Source of the DNA: Hyphomicrobiales bacterium
GTDB lineage: Bacteria > Pseudomonadota > Alphaproteobacteria > Rhizobiales > Rhizobiaceae
Assembly (NCBI GenBank): GCA_900471525.1
Contig: UCEZ01000013.1
Span: forward strand, 153,373-217,372
Direction: 5' to 3'
Length of the DNA: 64,000 bases
Below the pieces are notes generated by a model that did no database searches, was not told the DNA's origin, and was given only the letters and a program-made list of their open reading frames with translations. Every line of letters starts with the position of its first letter. The first letter of the stretch is position 1. The translations under genes and the position numbers were made by a program. Below are positions 51,066 through 60,170 of this stretch, piece after piece.

Positions 51066-52025
51066 ATGACGGCCAAGATCTTTTCTGGCGTGATCCCCGC
51101 GCTGATGACCCCCTGCAAGGAAGACCGCACCCCGGACTTCGACGCCCTCGTGCGCAAGGGAAAAGAGTTGATTGACCAAGGAATGTCGGCCGTCGTCTAT
51201 TGCGGCTCGATGGGTGACTGGCCACTCTTGACCGATGCGCAGCGCATGGAAGGCGTCGAACGCCTGGTGAAGGCCGGCGTGCCCGTGATCGTCGGCACCG
51301 GCGCCGTCAACAGCGCGCTCGCCGTCGCACATGCCGCGCATGCGCAGGCTGTTGGCGCGCAGGGTCTCATGGTCATTCCGCGGGTATTGTCGCGCGGATC
51401 CTCGGTTGTCGCCCAGAAGGCGCATTTCAAGGCGATCCTCGCTGCCGCACCAGACCTTCCGGCCGTCATCTACAACAGCCCGTATTACGGCTTCGCCACC
51501 CGCGCCGACCTGTTCTTCGCGCTGCGCGCCGAGCATCCGAACCTCGTCGGCTTCAAGGAATTTGGCGGCGTCGACGACATGCGCTATGCGGGCGAGCACA
51601 TCACCAGCCAGGACGGCGTCTCGCTGATGATCGGCGTCGATACCGCCGTCTTCCATGGCTTCGTGAACTGCGGTGCGACCGGCGCCATCACCGGTATTGG
51701 CAACGTCTTGCCGAAGGAAGTCATCCACCTTTGCAACCTGTCCCAGGCCGCCGCCGAAGGTGATGCAGACGCGCGCCTGCGGGCGCTGGAGCTGGAGCAG
51801 GCGCTCGCGGTGCTGTCCTCCTTCGATGAAGGCCCGGATCTCGTCCTCTACTTCAAGCACATGATGGTGCTGAAGGGCGACAAGGAATATGCGCTCCACT
51901 TCAACGCGACGGACGTCCTTACCGACAGCCAGCGTGGATATGTCGAAGCCCAGTTCAAGCTGTTCAACGGCTGGTATGGCGAATGGAGCAAGCTCGCTGG
52001 CGCCGTCCAGAAGTATAAGTCCTGA
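51066..52025 (+). CDS. hypD: DapA family lyase, probable 1-pyrroline-4-hydroxy-2-carboxylate deaminase
   Basis: A 319-residue DapA/NAL-family TIM barrel. Key residues are Tyr in VIYNSPYYG and the Schiff-base Lys in LVGFKEFGG, with GSMGDWPLLT replacing the GTTGE of dihydrodipicolinate synthase. In hydroxyproline catabolism this family converts pyrroline-hydroxy-carboxylate (from D-hydroxyproline oxidation) to alpha-ketoglutarate semialdehyde plus ammonia. The next steps (52121-54817), the importer and the D-hydroxyproline dehydrogenase are all nearby, which supports this over lysine biosynthesis. It ends at a strong terminator. Confidence 0.88.
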   Translation: MTAKIFSGVIPALMTPCKEDRTPDFDALVRKGKELIDQGMSAVVYCGSMGDWPLLTDAQRMEGVERLVKAGVPVIVGTGAVNSALAVAHAAHAQAVGAQGLMVIPRVLSRGSSVVAQKAHFKAILAAAPDLPAVIYNSPYYGFATRADLFFALRAEHPNLVGFKEFGGVDDMRYAGEHITSQDGVSLMIGVDTAVFHGFVNCGATGAITGIGNVLPKEVIHLCNLSQAAAEGDADARLRALELEQALAVLSSFDEGPDLVLYFKHMMVLKGDKEYALHFNATDVLTDSQRGYVEAQFKLFNGWYGEWSKLAGAVQKYKS

Positions 52026-52048
52026 TCGTACACTGTCCTGAACTGGCA

Positions 52049-52076
52049 AAGGCCCTCCGATCGGAGGGCCTTTTTA
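52049..52076 (+). terminator. Rho-independent terminator after the DapA-family gene
   Basis: A 26-bp perfect palindrome AAAGGCCCTCCGA/TCGGAGGGCCTTT (52049-52061 with 52062-52074) followed by TT, 23 bases after the stop codon. The A-run before and T-run after make it work in both directions, which suits the convergent reductase gene whose stop is at 52121. Confidence 0.85.
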
Positions 52077-52120
52077 TTTGGGAGGCTGCGGAGCAAGGCG
52101 CTACCAGCGCCGGGACGTGA

Positions 52121-53155
52121 TTAAACCGCGTCCAGTCCGAGCGCCAGAAGTCGATCGAGCTGCTCCATCTCCGTAGCCGTCAGGACAATACCCTCGGCCT
52201 GCGATTTCGCGCGGGCGGCGTAGCGCCGTTGGGAGGGCAGGCGCGCGCCCTCGCCGACCATAGCCTCGAACAGAACGTCGGCCCGCGCGAACGCGTTGCC
52301 CAGACGGTCCGCGCCAAAACCTTCCGGGGAAAAGGCGATAATGAGTTCGCCATGGGCGGGAGCAAGAGCCGTTGATCCAAGCGATTCCAGCACTTCCGGG
52401 CTCGTCAGGTCGCCGATCATGATGCCGGCAAGCAGCTCGATCATCGTGGAGATTGCCGAGCCCTTGTGCTCGCCGAACGGCAGCATTGCACCAGCCAGCG
52501 CCGCTTCCGGATCGGTGGTCGGACGTCCTTCGGAATCAATCGCCCAACCTTCCGGTAGAGCTTTTCCGGCGCGCCTGTGCAGCTCGATCTCGCCACGCGC
52601 CGCCACGGACGTTGCAAAGTCGAAGACATAGGGTGGCTTGCCGGGACGTGGCCAACCGAATGCGAGGGGGTTGGTGCCGAGCAGCGGCTTTTTCCCCCCG
52701 GTCGGCGCGACCGTCGCATAGCTCGGGCACATGACGATACCGGCGAGACCTAGTTCCGTCAACGCTTCCGCTTCCGGCCAGAGCGCGGAGAAATGGGTGC
52801 AATCATTGATCGCGAGCGCGGCGAGGCCGCTTGAGCGGGCACGCTCCGCCAGCATCGGGAGGCCGAGTTCGAACGCCGCATTAGCGAAGCCGCCCTTCGC
52901 ATCCACCTTGACGACCGCGGTTCGGTGCTGCGGCACAAGCTCAGGCATGGCATCGGGGTTGACCTTGCCAGCCTTGACCGTGCGCAAAGCGCCTTCGATC
53001 CGGTAGATGCCGTGCGATTTGCAGGCGTCCCGTTCGGCGGCAACGATCACCCGGGTGATGGCCGCGGCTTGCGTCGCATTCAGCCCGCCCTTGATGAAGA
53101 TGGCCTCTACGCGCTCCTGCAGATCGCCGATCGTCAGGGTTTTGGTATCGCTCAT
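52121..53155 (-). CDS. LDH2/malate dehydrogenase family reductase, probable pyrroline-2-carboxylate reductase
   Basis: A 344-residue member of the Ldh_2 family. It has ACKSHGIYRIEG with the active-site His, INDCTHFSALWPEAEAL, APTGGKKPLLGTNPLAFGWPRPG and MLPFGEHKGSAISTMIELLAG. Family members reduce 1-pyrroline-2-carboxylate and piperideine-2-carboxylate with NAD(P)H, or act on malate/lactate. Here pyrroline-2-carboxylate would come from the 3-hydroxyproline dehydratases (48184, 60167), giving L-proline. The start at 53155 follows AAGGAGGGAAC; the long upstream frame to 53986 is a shadow of the aldehyde dehydrogenase gene. It is divergent from that gene across a GntR-like operator. Confidence 0.88.
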   Translation of the reverse strand: MSDTKTLTIGDLQERVEAIFIKGGLNATQAAAITRVIVAAERDACKSHGIYRIEGALRTVKAGKVNPDAMPELVPQHRTAVVKVDAKGGFANAAFELGLPMLAERARSSGLAALAINDCTHFSALWPEAEALTELGLAGIVMCPSYATVAPTGGKKPLLGTNPLAFGWPRPGKPPYVFDFATSVAARGEIELHRRAGKALPEGWAIDSEGRPTTDPEAALAGAMLPFGEHKGSAISTMIELLAGIMIGDLTSPEVLESLGSTALAPAHGELIIAFSPEGFGADRLGNAFARADVLFEAMVGEGARLPSQRRYAARAKSQAEGIVLTATEMEQLDRLLALGLDAV

Positions 53156-53206
53156 GGTGTTCCCTCCTTTTTGGGTGCTTTCGGTATCCAAACGGGTTGA
53201 TATCCT

Positions 53207-53226
53207 GCATACAAAAAGTATACAAG
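53207..53226. promoter_or_regulatory. Operator-like GCATACAAAAAGTATACAAG (copy 1)
   Basis: A 20-base element in the divergent region between the reductase (53155) and the semialdehyde dehydrogenase (53300). Its reverse complement CTTGTATACTTTTTGTATGC almost matches 54879-54899. The core ATAC-N5-GTAT is an inverted repeat. Probable GntR operator for the hydroxyproline genes. Confidence 0.65.
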
Positions 53227-53299
53227 TTCTCCGAACATAATCCGGCATCCGGTATACCCTGCCGCCGGCGCGCCCTGTTTGAGAGAAAAGGATCTGCCC

Positions 53300-54817
53300 A
53301 TGCCCTTCATCCCCAGCGGAAAACACCTTGTCGCAGGCGAATGGCTTAACGGCGCCGGCACCTTCGCCTCCTCGCCCATCAAAGGCCCCGTGCATCAATT
53401 CGCAATTGGAACCGAACAGCTCGTGAACCGTGCCTGCGAGGCAGCCGAGGACGCTTTCTGGAGTTTTGCCGATTCTGACCGTGGCACACGCGCTACCTTC
53501 CTGCGCGCCATCGCCGATGAGATCGAAGCCCGCGCGGATGCAATCACGGAAATCGGCAGCCAGGAGACTGGCCTGCCCGAGGCGCGTCTGGTGGGCGAGC
53601 GAGGCCGAACGACAGGACAGCTGCGGCTGTTTGCCAGCCACATCGAAAGCGGTGAATATCTTGACCGCCGCTTTGACCCGGCATTGCCGGATCGCCAGCC
53701 GGCGCCACGCCCCGAGATCCGCCTCATGCAGCGGCCTGTCGGTCCGGTTGCGGTTTTCGGAGCCTCGAACTTCCCGCTCGCCTTCTCGACGGCGGGCGGC
53801 GATACGGCGGCGGCGCTGGCCGCGGGCTGCCCGGTGGTGGTCAAAGGTCATTCCGCCCATCCGGGCACGGGTGAAATCGTGGCGCAAGCGATCGAGGCGG
53901 CGATCCGCAGCACCGGTGTTCATCCGGGCGTCTTCTCTCTCATTCAAGGCGGCAACCGGGAGGTCGGTCATGCGCTGGTGCAGCACCCGCTGATCAAGGC
54001 GGTCGGCTTTACCGGCTCGCAGGCCGGCGGCCGTGCTCTTTTCAATCTTTGCGCCGCACGGCCGGAACCGATCCCGTTCTTCGGCGAACTCGGCTCGGTC
54101 AATCCCATGTTTCTTCTGCCGGCAGCGCTTGCAGAGCGAGCCGAGGCCTTGGGTCAGGGTTGGGCGGGGTCGCTCGTCATGGGGGCGGGGCAGTTCTGCA
54201 CCAATCCCGGAGTTGCCGTGGTTATCGACGGAGCCGATGCCGACCGCTTTGCGGCTGCGGCCGTCGAGGCACTAAGCAAAGTTTCGGCGCAAACCATGCT
54301 GACCGACGGAATTGCGAAAGCCTATCACGACGGACAGGCGAGCTTTGCCACCCGCAACTCCGCCAAACCGCTGCTGGTCACGGTATCATCCGGCCGTGCC
54401 GCGTCTCCCAACCTGTTCGAAACGACGGGCGAGCAGTTCCTTGCCGATCACGCATTGAGCGAAGAGGTGTTTGGCCCGCTTGGCCTTCTGGTGCGGGTAC
54501 AATCGCAGGAGGAAATGGAAGAGGTCGCTCGTGCGATCGAAGGCCAGCTGACGGTGACGTTGCATATGGACGATGCCGACCTCGATGCTGCGAAACGCCT
54601 GCTTCCCGTGTTGGAGCGAAAGGCGGGCCGTATCCTCGTAAACGGGTTCCCGACCGGTGTCGAAGTGGTTGATTCCATGGTTCACGGGGGTCCGTACCCG
54701 GCGTCCACCAACTTCGGGGCGACCAGCGTCGGCACCATGTCGATCCGCCGGTTCCTGCGTCCGGTCTCCTATCAGAACCTGCCGGAAGCGCTGCTGCCCA
54801 ACGACTTGCTTGGCTAA
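53300..54817 (+). CDS. hypH: Alpha-ketoglutarate semialdehyde dehydrogenase (aldehyde dehydrogenase family)
   Basis: A 505-residue aldehyde dehydrogenase. The segment VVKGHSAHPGTGEIVAQAI is typical of the ketoglutarate semialdehyde subgroup; catalytic residues are Glu in FFGELGSVNP and Cys in GAGQFCTNPGVAV. It oxidises 2-oxoglutarate semialdehyde to 2-oxoglutarate, the last step of trans-4-hydroxyproline catabolism. ATG 53300 follows AAAAGGA; the TTG seven codons earlier is less likely. It starts a plus-strand series ending with aconitase X and lies 171 bases before the importer genes, which have their own copy of the operator. Confidence 0.92.
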   Translation: MPFIPSGKHLVAGEWLNGAGTFASSPIKGPVHQFAIGTEQLVNRACEAAEDAFWSFADSDRGTRATFLRAIADEIEARADAITEIGSQETGLPEARLVGERGRTTGQLRLFASHIESGEYLDRRFDPALPDRQPAPRPEIRLMQRPVGPVAVFGASNFPLAFSTAGGDTAAALAAGCPVVVKGHSAHPGTGEIVAQAIEAAIRSTGVHPGVFSLIQGGNREVGHALVQHPLIKAVGFTGSQAGGRALFNLCAARPEPIPFFGELGSVNPMFLLPAALAERAEALGQGWAGSLVMGAGQFCTNPGVAVVIDGADADRFAAAAVEALSKVSAQTMLTDGIAKAYHDGQASFATRNSAKPLLVTVSSGRAASPNLFETTGEQFLADHALSEEVFGPLGLLVRVQSQEEMEEVARAIEGQLTVTLHMDDADLDAAKRLLPVLERKAGRILVNGFPTGVEVVDSMVHGGPYPASTNFGATSVGTMSIRRFLRPVSYQNLPEALLPNDLLG

Positions 54818-54878
54818 TCGTGCGGCGAGGCAGGGGTTGCCTTGGCGATTGTTGCGCGGAAGTTGGGAGATACGAATA

Positions 54879-54899
54879 CTTGCGTACTTTTTGTATACG
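54879..54899. promoter_or_regulatory. Operator-like CTTGCGTACTTTTTGTATACG (copy 2)
   Basis: Nearly the same element as at 53207-53226, read on the other strand (CTTGNNTACTTTTTGTAT), 90 bases before the start of the binding-protein gene at 54989. It supports a separate promoter for the importer and downstream catabolic genes under the same regulator. Confidence 0.65.
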
Positions 54900-54988
54900 T
54901 TTTGTATTTTATTGTTGATTTGCGCGCGGGGAATCGAAATAGTGCGCCTGCCGCAGATCGGCACATCAATCTAGGGAGAGAGATTAAG

Positions 54989-55795
54989 ATGAAACTTTCG
55001 GTTTTCGCGTTCAGCCTCTTGGCCGCAACCGCTCTGACCAGCCAGGCTCACGCCGACAAGCTGGACGACATTATCGCCTCGGGAACATTGCGTTGCGCCG
55101 TTGTGCTGGATTTCCCGCCAATGGGAGCGCGCGACGAAAGCAACAACGCGATCGGCTTCGATGTCGACTACTGCAACGATCTGGCCAAGGCCCTCGGCGT
55201 CACCGCTGAGATCGTCGAGACCCCTTTCCCCGAGCGCATTCCCGCCCTGATGTCGGGCCGCGTCGATATCGGCGTTGCCTCGACTTCGGACACGCTGGAA
55301 CGTGCCAAGACCGTCGGCATGACCGTCCCCTACTTCGCCTTTGAGATGGCCGTGACCGCCAACGAGAAATCGGGCGTCAAGTCGTTTGAAGACATAAAGG
55401 GCAAGATCGTCGGCGCCACCGCCGGCACCTACGAAGCCATTGCGCTGGAAGAACAGGTCAAGGCGTGGGGCGTCGGTGAATTCCGTCCCTACCAGACACA
55501 GGCGGACGTGTTCCTGGCGCTGAGCCAGGGCCAGCTCGACGCCACCGTTTCCACCTCGACCGTGGCGCAGGCAAACGTCAAGACCGGAAAGTTCCCCGGC
55601 GTCGCTGTCGTCGGCAAGGCGCCGTTCGACACTGATTACGTAGCCCTGTTCACCAACCGCGAGGAATATGGGCTGATCAACTATCTGAACCTCTTCGTCA
55701 ACCAGCAGGTTCGCACCGGCCGCTATGCGGAGCTGTATGGGAAGTGGGTCGGTGGAGAAGCTCCGGCTCTCTCGGTAAACGGCGTCTATCGCTGA
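54989..55795 (+). CDS. Hydroxyproline/amino-acid ABC transporter substrate-binding protein
   Basis: A 268-residue type II binding protein. A signal peptide (MKLSVFAFSLLAATALTSQAHA) precedes DKLDDIIASGTLRCAVVLDFPPMG, IGFDVDYCNDLAKALG and SGRVDIGVASTSDTLERAKTVGMTVPYFAFE, matching polar amino-acid-binding proteins; the role corresponds to HypM of Sinorhizobium. ATG 54989 follows GGGAGAGAG; the longer frame is not a signal peptide. It is the first gene of the importer operon. Ligand is probably hydroxyproline, from context. Confidence 0.92.
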   Translation: MKLSVFAFSLLAATALTSQAHADKLDDIIASGTLRCAVVLDFPPMGARDESNNAIGFDVDYCNDLAKALGVTAEIVETPFPERIPALMSGRVDIGVASTSDTLERAKTVGMTVPYFAFEMAVTANEKSGVKSFEDIKGKIVGATAGTYEAIALEEQVKAWGVGEFRPYQTQADVFLALSQGQLDATVSTSTVAQANVKTGKFPGVAVVGKAPFDTDYVALFTNREEYGLINYLNLFVNQQVRTGRYAELYGKWVGGEAPALSVNGVYR

Positions 55796-55865
55796 TTGGA
55801 CCGTTTCGCTGGCGGCGCGGGCAATAGGTCCGTGCCGCTGTTCCTTTCCAAGAGGTGAGACGGCG

Positions 55866-56531
55866 ATGCTCAATTACACCTTTCACTGGAACCAGGCGCT
55901 CAAGGCACTGCCGCAGATGCTCGACGGCGCGGTGGTCACCTTGCAGATCGCGCTTCTGTCCATGGTGCTCGGGCTGGCGCTTGCCTTGACCCTGACTGCG
56001 TTTCGCCTGTCGGGCAGCCGCATTCTAAGCGGATTTGCGACGACATGGGTCGAGGTCGCGCGCAATACGCCGGCCCTGTTCCAGATCTACATGGCCCATT
56101 TCGGGCTCGGCAATTTCGGCATCCATCTCAGCCCCTACACGGCGCTTTTGATCGGCATCGCCTTCAACAATGCAGGCTATCTGACGGAAAACTTCCGCGG
56201 TGCGCTGAAAGCCATCCCTGACACCCAGGCCCGCGCCGGGCGCTCGCTTGGCATGACGCCGATCCAGGCCTTCCGCCTGATCGTTCTGCCGCAGATGCTG
56301 CGCGTCGCCTTCCTGCCGGCCACAAACCAGATGGTCTGGGCCATTCTGATGACGTCGCTTGGTGTGACCGTCGGGATGAACACCGATCTCGCAGGCATCA
56401 CGCAGGAACTCAACGCGCGGTCCTTCCGTACCTTTGAATTCTTCGCCCTTGCCGCGGTGATCTACTACATCATCGCGAAACTCGTGACGCTGGCTGCCCG
56501 TCTGGTTGCCGCGCGCATGTTTCGATATTGA
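55866..56531 (+). CDS. Hydroxyproline/amino-acid ABC transporter permease
   Basis: A 221-residue inner-membrane permease with five hydrophobic segments, the N-terminal YTFHWNQALKALPQMLDGAVVTLQIALLSM and the EAA loop IPDTQARAGRSLGMTPIQAFRLIVLPQML. It lies 70 bases after the binding-protein gene and 12 bases before the second permease. It corresponds to one of the paired HypN/HypP permeases of rhizobial hydroxyproline systems. Confidence 0.92.
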   Translation: MLNYTFHWNQALKALPQMLDGAVVTLQIALLSMVLGLALALTLTAFRLSGSRILSGFATTWVEVARNTPALFQIYMAHFGLGNFGIHLSPYTALLIGIAFNNAGYLTENFRGALKAIPDTQARAGRSLGMTPIQAFRLIVLPQMLRVAFLPATNQMVWAILMTSLGVTVGMNTDLAGITQELNARSFRTFEFFALAAVIYYIIAKLVTLAARLVAARMFRY

Positions 56532-56543
56532 GAGAGGTGAGAG

Positions 56544-57197
56544 ATGTTTGATACCACGCTCACCTGGAATGATCTCGCCTTTCTGGCGCAGGGCGCGGCG
56601 ATGACACTCGCAGTCACCGCCGTGTCTGTGACCGCCGGAACCGTGCTCGGGATTCTCTTCGGTGTCTTGCGTGTTCAGCTTGGAGGCATCTGGTCGGCCC
56701 CGCTGACCTTCGTGCTGGACGTGTTCCGCTCGGTGCCTCTTTTGATCCAGCTCGTGCTGGGCAACGCGCTGCAATCCATCGCCAAGCTTGGCTGGGCGCC
56801 CTTCACCACGTCCTGCGTGGTGCTGTCGCTCTACACGGCAGCCTATTGTTCGGAAATCATCCGTGGCGGCATCGGTGCCGTTCCGGCAACGACACGCCGC
56901 GCGGCCCGCTCGCTCGGCATGACGTGGTGGCAGGATATGCGCTATATCGTGGCGCCTCTGGCCACGCGCGTCTCGCTTCCGGCCTGGATCGGGCTGACGC
57001 TCGGCGTCATGAAGGATTCCGCACTGGTGCTCTGGCTTGGCCTCATCGAGCTTTTGCGCGCCTCGCAGATCCTCGTGACCCGCCTGCAGGAACCGCTGTT
57101 CATCCTTCTGATCTGCGGCGTAATCTACTTCGTCATCAGCTTCCCCATCGCCCGGCTTGGCGGGTATCTCGAAAGACGGTGGTCCCCCAATGATTGA
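56544..57197 (+). CDS. Hydroxyproline/amino-acid ABC transporter permease
   Basis: A 217-residue permease homologous to its neighbour, with VTAVSVTAGTVLGILFGVLRVQLGG, the EAA-type loop PATTRRAARSLGMTWWQDMRYIVAPLATR and about five membrane helices. It follows AGAGAGGTGAG. Its 3-prime end overlaps the ATPase gene by 8 bases. The two permeases form the channel heterodimer. Confidence 0.92.
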   Translation: MFDTTLTWNDLAFLAQGAAMTLAVTAVSVTAGTVLGILFGVLRVQLGGIWSAPLTFVLDVFRSVPLLIQLVLGNALQSIAKLGWAPFTTSCVVLSLYTAAYCSEIIRGGIGAVPATTRRAARSLGMTWWQDMRYIVAPLATRVSLPAWIGLTLGVMKDSALVLWLGLIELLRASQILVTRLQEPLFILLICGVIYFVISFPIARLGGYLERRWSPND

Positions 57198-57912
57198 AAT
57201 TAAAGACGTCCGCAAATCCTTCAGCGCGCTGGAGGTTTTGAAGGGGATCAACCTCACTGTGAACAAGGGCGAGGTGGTCACCATCATCGGCGGTTCAGGA
57301 TCGGGTAAGTCCACGCTTCTGACCTGCATCAACGGGCTGGAGCCGATCAATTCGGGGCAGATCGTCATTGACGGCAAGGATGTCCATGCCAAGGGTACCG
57401 ATCTCAACAAATTGCGCCGCAAGGTCGGTATCGTCTTCCAGCAGTGGAACGCCTTCCCGCATCTGACGGTTTTGGAAAACGTCATGCTGGCGCCGCGAAA
57501 AGTGCTCGGCCTCGCCAAGGACAAGGCCGAGGAGATCGCCGTCAAGCAGCTGACCCATGTCGGCCTGCGCGAAAAGCTGTCGGTCTATCCGAACCGCATG
57601 TCGGGCGGCCAGCAGCAACGCATGGCGATTGCCCGGGCGCTGGCAATGTCGCCCGAATACATGCTGTTCGACGAGGTGACATCGGCACTCGATCCCATGC
57701 TGGTCGGGGAAGTGCTGGACACATTGAAAATGCTGGCGGAAGAGGGAATGACGATGATCTGCGTCACCCACGAAATGGCCTTCGCGCGGGACGTTTCGGA
57801 CCGGGTTGCCTTCTTCCATCATGGTGTCATGGCTGAAATCGCCACCCCGGAGCAGCTTTTCGGTGCGCCGCAGCACGCCGATACCCAGGCGTTCCTTGCG
57901 AGCGTCCGCTAA
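57190..57912 (+). CDS. Hydroxyproline/amino-acid ABC transporter ATP-binding protein
   Basis: A 240-residue ATPase of the polar amino-acid family: Walker [14 protein letters not shown]-loop FQQWNAFPHLTV, signature MSGGQQQRMAIARAL, Walker B MLFDEVTSALDP and MICVTHEMAFARD. Walker B has Glu-Val-Thr-Ser where most relatives have Glu-Pro-Thr-Ser. ATG 57190 overlaps the preceding permease stop and is preferred over an extension from 57157. Its TAA shares bases with the ATG of the next gene (57912), so importer and dehydrogenase are translationally coupled. Confidence 0.94.
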   Translation: MIEIKDVRKSFSALEVLKGINLTVNKGEVVTIIGGSGSGKSTLLTCINGLEPINSGQIVIDGKDVHAKGTDLNKLRRKVGIVFQQWNAFPHLTVLENVMLAPRKVLGLAKDKAEEIAVKQLTHVGLREKLSVYPNRMSGGQQQRMAIARALAMSPEYMLFDEVTSALDPMLVGEVLDTLKMLAEEGMTMICVTHEMAFARDVSDRVAFFHHGVMAEIATPEQLFGAPQHADTQAFLASVR

Positions 57913-59153
57913 TGGCTCATCCGGACGTCATTGTCATCGGTGCCGGTGTTGTCGGGCTTTCGGCGGCAATCGCCGCCCAGGAGCGGGGGATGACGGTTAC
58001 CGTGCTGGACCGCGAGGGACCGGCAGCCGGTGCATCCGCCGGCAATGCCGGGGCCTTTGCGTTTACGGATATCCTGCCGCTTGCCTCGCCGGGCATCCTG
58101 AAAAAGGCCCCGAAATGGCTCCTCGACCCGCTCGGCCCGCTGTCCGTGCCGCCGGCCTACGCGCTTCAAATCGCGCCCTGGATGTTCCGCTTCTGGCGGG
58201 CCTGCTCGCCCGAGCAAGTCGCCAAATCGACCGCCGCACAGACCGCGTTGATGGACCTTTCCAGGGCCGAGCTTGAACCTTTCCTGCAGCGGACAGCCAC
58301 CTTGCCGATGCTGCGCAAGGACGGAAATCTCCAGGTCTATGAAAGCGAGGCGGAGCTGAAGGTTGCGCTGCCCGGCTGGAAGGTCCGCGAGGCACACGGC
58401 ATCGAGTTCCACCACCTTGATGCGTCCCGCATGGCGGACATCCAGCCGGGGCTTGCCGCCCGTTTCACCCATGGCACCTTCACACCGGGCTGGTACTCGA
58501 TCGCCGATCCCAAGCTCTACACGCTGGCGCTGGCGGATCACTTTCGCAGCATGGGCGGCATACTGGAGCGCGCCAACGTCACGGCACTGCGGCCGGTCGA
58601 GGGCGGGGTCGAGGTCCTGAGTGAGGGCGGCGAAACTCGCAGGGCGCTGCAGGTCGTGCTTTCGGCCGGGGCCTTTTCCCACCGAATCGCCCGCAGCCTG
58701 GACGAGCGTATCCCGCTGGAAACCGAGCGTGGTTACAACACGACCTTGCCAGCAGATGCTTTCGACCTGCGGACCCAGCTCACTTTCGGCGGTCACGGTT
58801 TCGTTGTCACGCGGCTGTCGACCGGCATTCGCGTTGGCGGCGCGGTCGAACTTGGCGGGCTGGAGCTGCCGCCGAATTTCCGCCGGTCGGAGGCCATGCT
58901 GAAGAAAGCTAAGGATTTTCTTCCCGGGCTGAAGACGCAAGGCGGCACGCAGTGGTTCGGCTTCCGTCCCTCGTTGCCTGACAGCCTTCCGGCCATCGGC
59001 CGCGCCAAGGCGACGCCGCGGGTCATCCACGCCTTCGGGCATGGTCATCTCGGACTTACACAATCGGCCGGAACAGCCCGGCTGGTCGTCGATTTGCTGT
59101 CCGGGCAAACGCCGGCTATCGACATCACACCCTTTTCGCCTCAACGATTCTGA
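57912..59153 (+). CDS. hypO: FAD-dependent D-amino acid dehydrogenase, probable D-hydroxyproline dehydrogenase
   Basis: A 413-residue DadA-like flavoprotein (DAO family). The FAD-binding motif VIVIGAGVVGLSAAIAA is at residues 6-22, followed by GASAGNAGAFAF; near the C-terminus are WFGFRPSLPDSLPAIG and HAFGHGHLGLTQSAGTARLV. In the hydroxyproline pathway such an enzyme oxidises cis-4-hydroxy-D-proline to pyrroline-4-hydroxy-2-carboxylate, the substrate of the DapA-family deaminase. It is coupled to the importer ATPase and followed 15 bases later by the epimerase that makes its substrate. It acts on the cytoplasmic face or as a membrane-associated dehydrogenase. Confidence 0.9.
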   Translation: MAHPDVIVIGAGVVGLSAAIAAQERGMTVTVLDREGPAAGASAGNAGAFAFTDILPLASPGILKKAPKWLLDPLGPLSVPPAYALQIAPWMFRFWRACSPEQVAKSTAAQTALMDLSRAELEPFLQRTATLPMLRKDGNLQVYESEAELKVALPGWKVREAHGIEFHHLDASRMADIQPGLAARFTHGTFTPGWYSIADPKLYTLALADHFRSMGGILERANVTALRPVEGGVEVLSEGGETRRALQVVLSAGAFSHRIARSLDERIPLETERGYNTTLPADAFDLRTQLTFGGHGFVVTRLSTGIRVGGAVELGGLELPPNFRRSEAMLKKAKDFLPGLKTQGGTQWFGFRPSLPDSLPAIGRAKATPRVIHAFGHGHLGLTQSAGTARLVVDLLSGQTPAIDITPFSPQRF

Positions 59154-59168
59154 CAAAGGTCCTTCATC

Positions 59169-60170
59169 ATGGCCACCTACACCTTCTCCTGCATTGACGG
59201 GCACACATGCGGAAACCCGGTCCGCCTCGTCTCCGGTGGCGGGCCGCGCCTTGAGGGCGCCAACATGCTGGAGAAGCGCGCCCACTTCCTGCGGGAATTC
59301 GACTGGATCCGGACGGGGCTGATGTTCGAGCCGCGCGGGCATGACATGATGTCAGGCTCGATCCTCTATCCGCCGACCCGCCCCGACTGCGACGTCGCGG
59401 TCCTCTTCATCGAGACCTCCGGATGCCTGCCGATGTGCGGCCACGGCACCATCGGCACCATCACGATGGCGATCGAGAATGGCCTGATCATGCCGCGCGA
59501 GCCCGGCAAGCTGTCGATCGACGCGCCCGCGGGCAAGGTGGACATCACCTACCGGCAGGAAGGCCGCTTCGTCGAGGAGGTCCGCCTGACCAATGTTCCC
59601 GGCTTCCTCTATGCCGAAGGCCTGACGGCCGAAGTCGAGGGATTGGGAGAGATCGTGGTCGATGTCGCCTATGGCGGAAATTTCTACGCCATCGTCGAGC
59701 CACAGAAGAATTTTCGCGATATGGCTGATCACACGGCAGGCGAGCTCATCGGCTGGAGCCCCAAGCTGCGCGCCGCGCTGAATGAAAAATACGAGTTCGT
59801 TCACCCCGAACATCCCGAAATCCGGGGGCTGAGCCACATCCAGTGGACGGGCAAGCCAATCGACGCAAGTGCCCATGCCCGCAATGCCGTGTTCTATGGC
59901 GACAAGGCCATCGACCGCTCGCCGTGCGGCACCGGTACCTCGGCGCGCATGGCGCAGCTGGCCGCCAAGGGCAAGCTTGTCGTCGGTGATGAATTCGTGC
60001 ACGAGTCGATCATCGGCTCGCTGTTCAAGGGCCGGGTCGAGGCGGCCACGAAAGTTGCCGATCGCGATGCCATCATCCCCTCCATCGCGGGCTGGGCGCG
60101 GATGACCGGTATCAATACGATCTTCATCGATGACCGCGACCCGTTTGCCCATGGATTCGTTGTGAAATGA
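59169..60170 (+). CDS. hypE: 4-Hydroxyproline 2-epimerase (proline racemase family, Cys/Cys)
   Basis: A 333-residue member of the proline racemase family with both catalytic cysteines: Cys90 in [10 protein letters not shown] and Cys253 in [15 protein letters not shown]. This pair with hydroxyproline context points to 4-hydroxyproline 2-epimerase, converting trans-4-hydroxy-L-proline to cis-4-hydroxy-D-proline as the first step after import. It has the family segment [15 protein letters not shown] precedes the ATG at 59169. Its stop overlaps the ATG of the aconitase X gene (ATGA at 60167). Confidence 0.93.
   Translation: MATYTFSCIDGHTCGNPVRLVSGGGPRLEGANMLEKRAHFLREFDWIRTGLMFEPRGHDMMSGSILYPPTRPDCDVAVLFIETSGCLPMCGHGTIGTITMAIENGLIMPREPGKLSIDAPAGKVDITYRQEGRFVEEVRLTNVPGFLYAEGLTAEVEGLGEIVVDVAYGGNFYAIVEPQKNFRDMADHTAGELIGWSPKLRAALNEKYEFVHPEHPEIRGLSHIQWTGKPIDASAHARNAVFYGDKAIDRSPCGTGTSARMAQLAAKGKLVVGDEFVHESIIGSLFKGRVEAATKVADRDAIIPSIAGWARMTGINTIFIDDRDPFAHGFVVK

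Noticed and set aside
51066-52025. True dihydrodipicolinate synthase (dapA) for lysine biosynthesis
   Set aside because: The GTTGE-type motif is changed to GSMGD, and all neighbours are hydroxyproline catabolic genes and GntR regulators.
53156-53986. N-terminal extension of the LDH2-type reductase over the semialdehyde dehydrogenase gene
   Set aside because: Antisense to a real aldehyde dehydrogenase; the reductase starts at 53155 after a strong AAGGAGGG.
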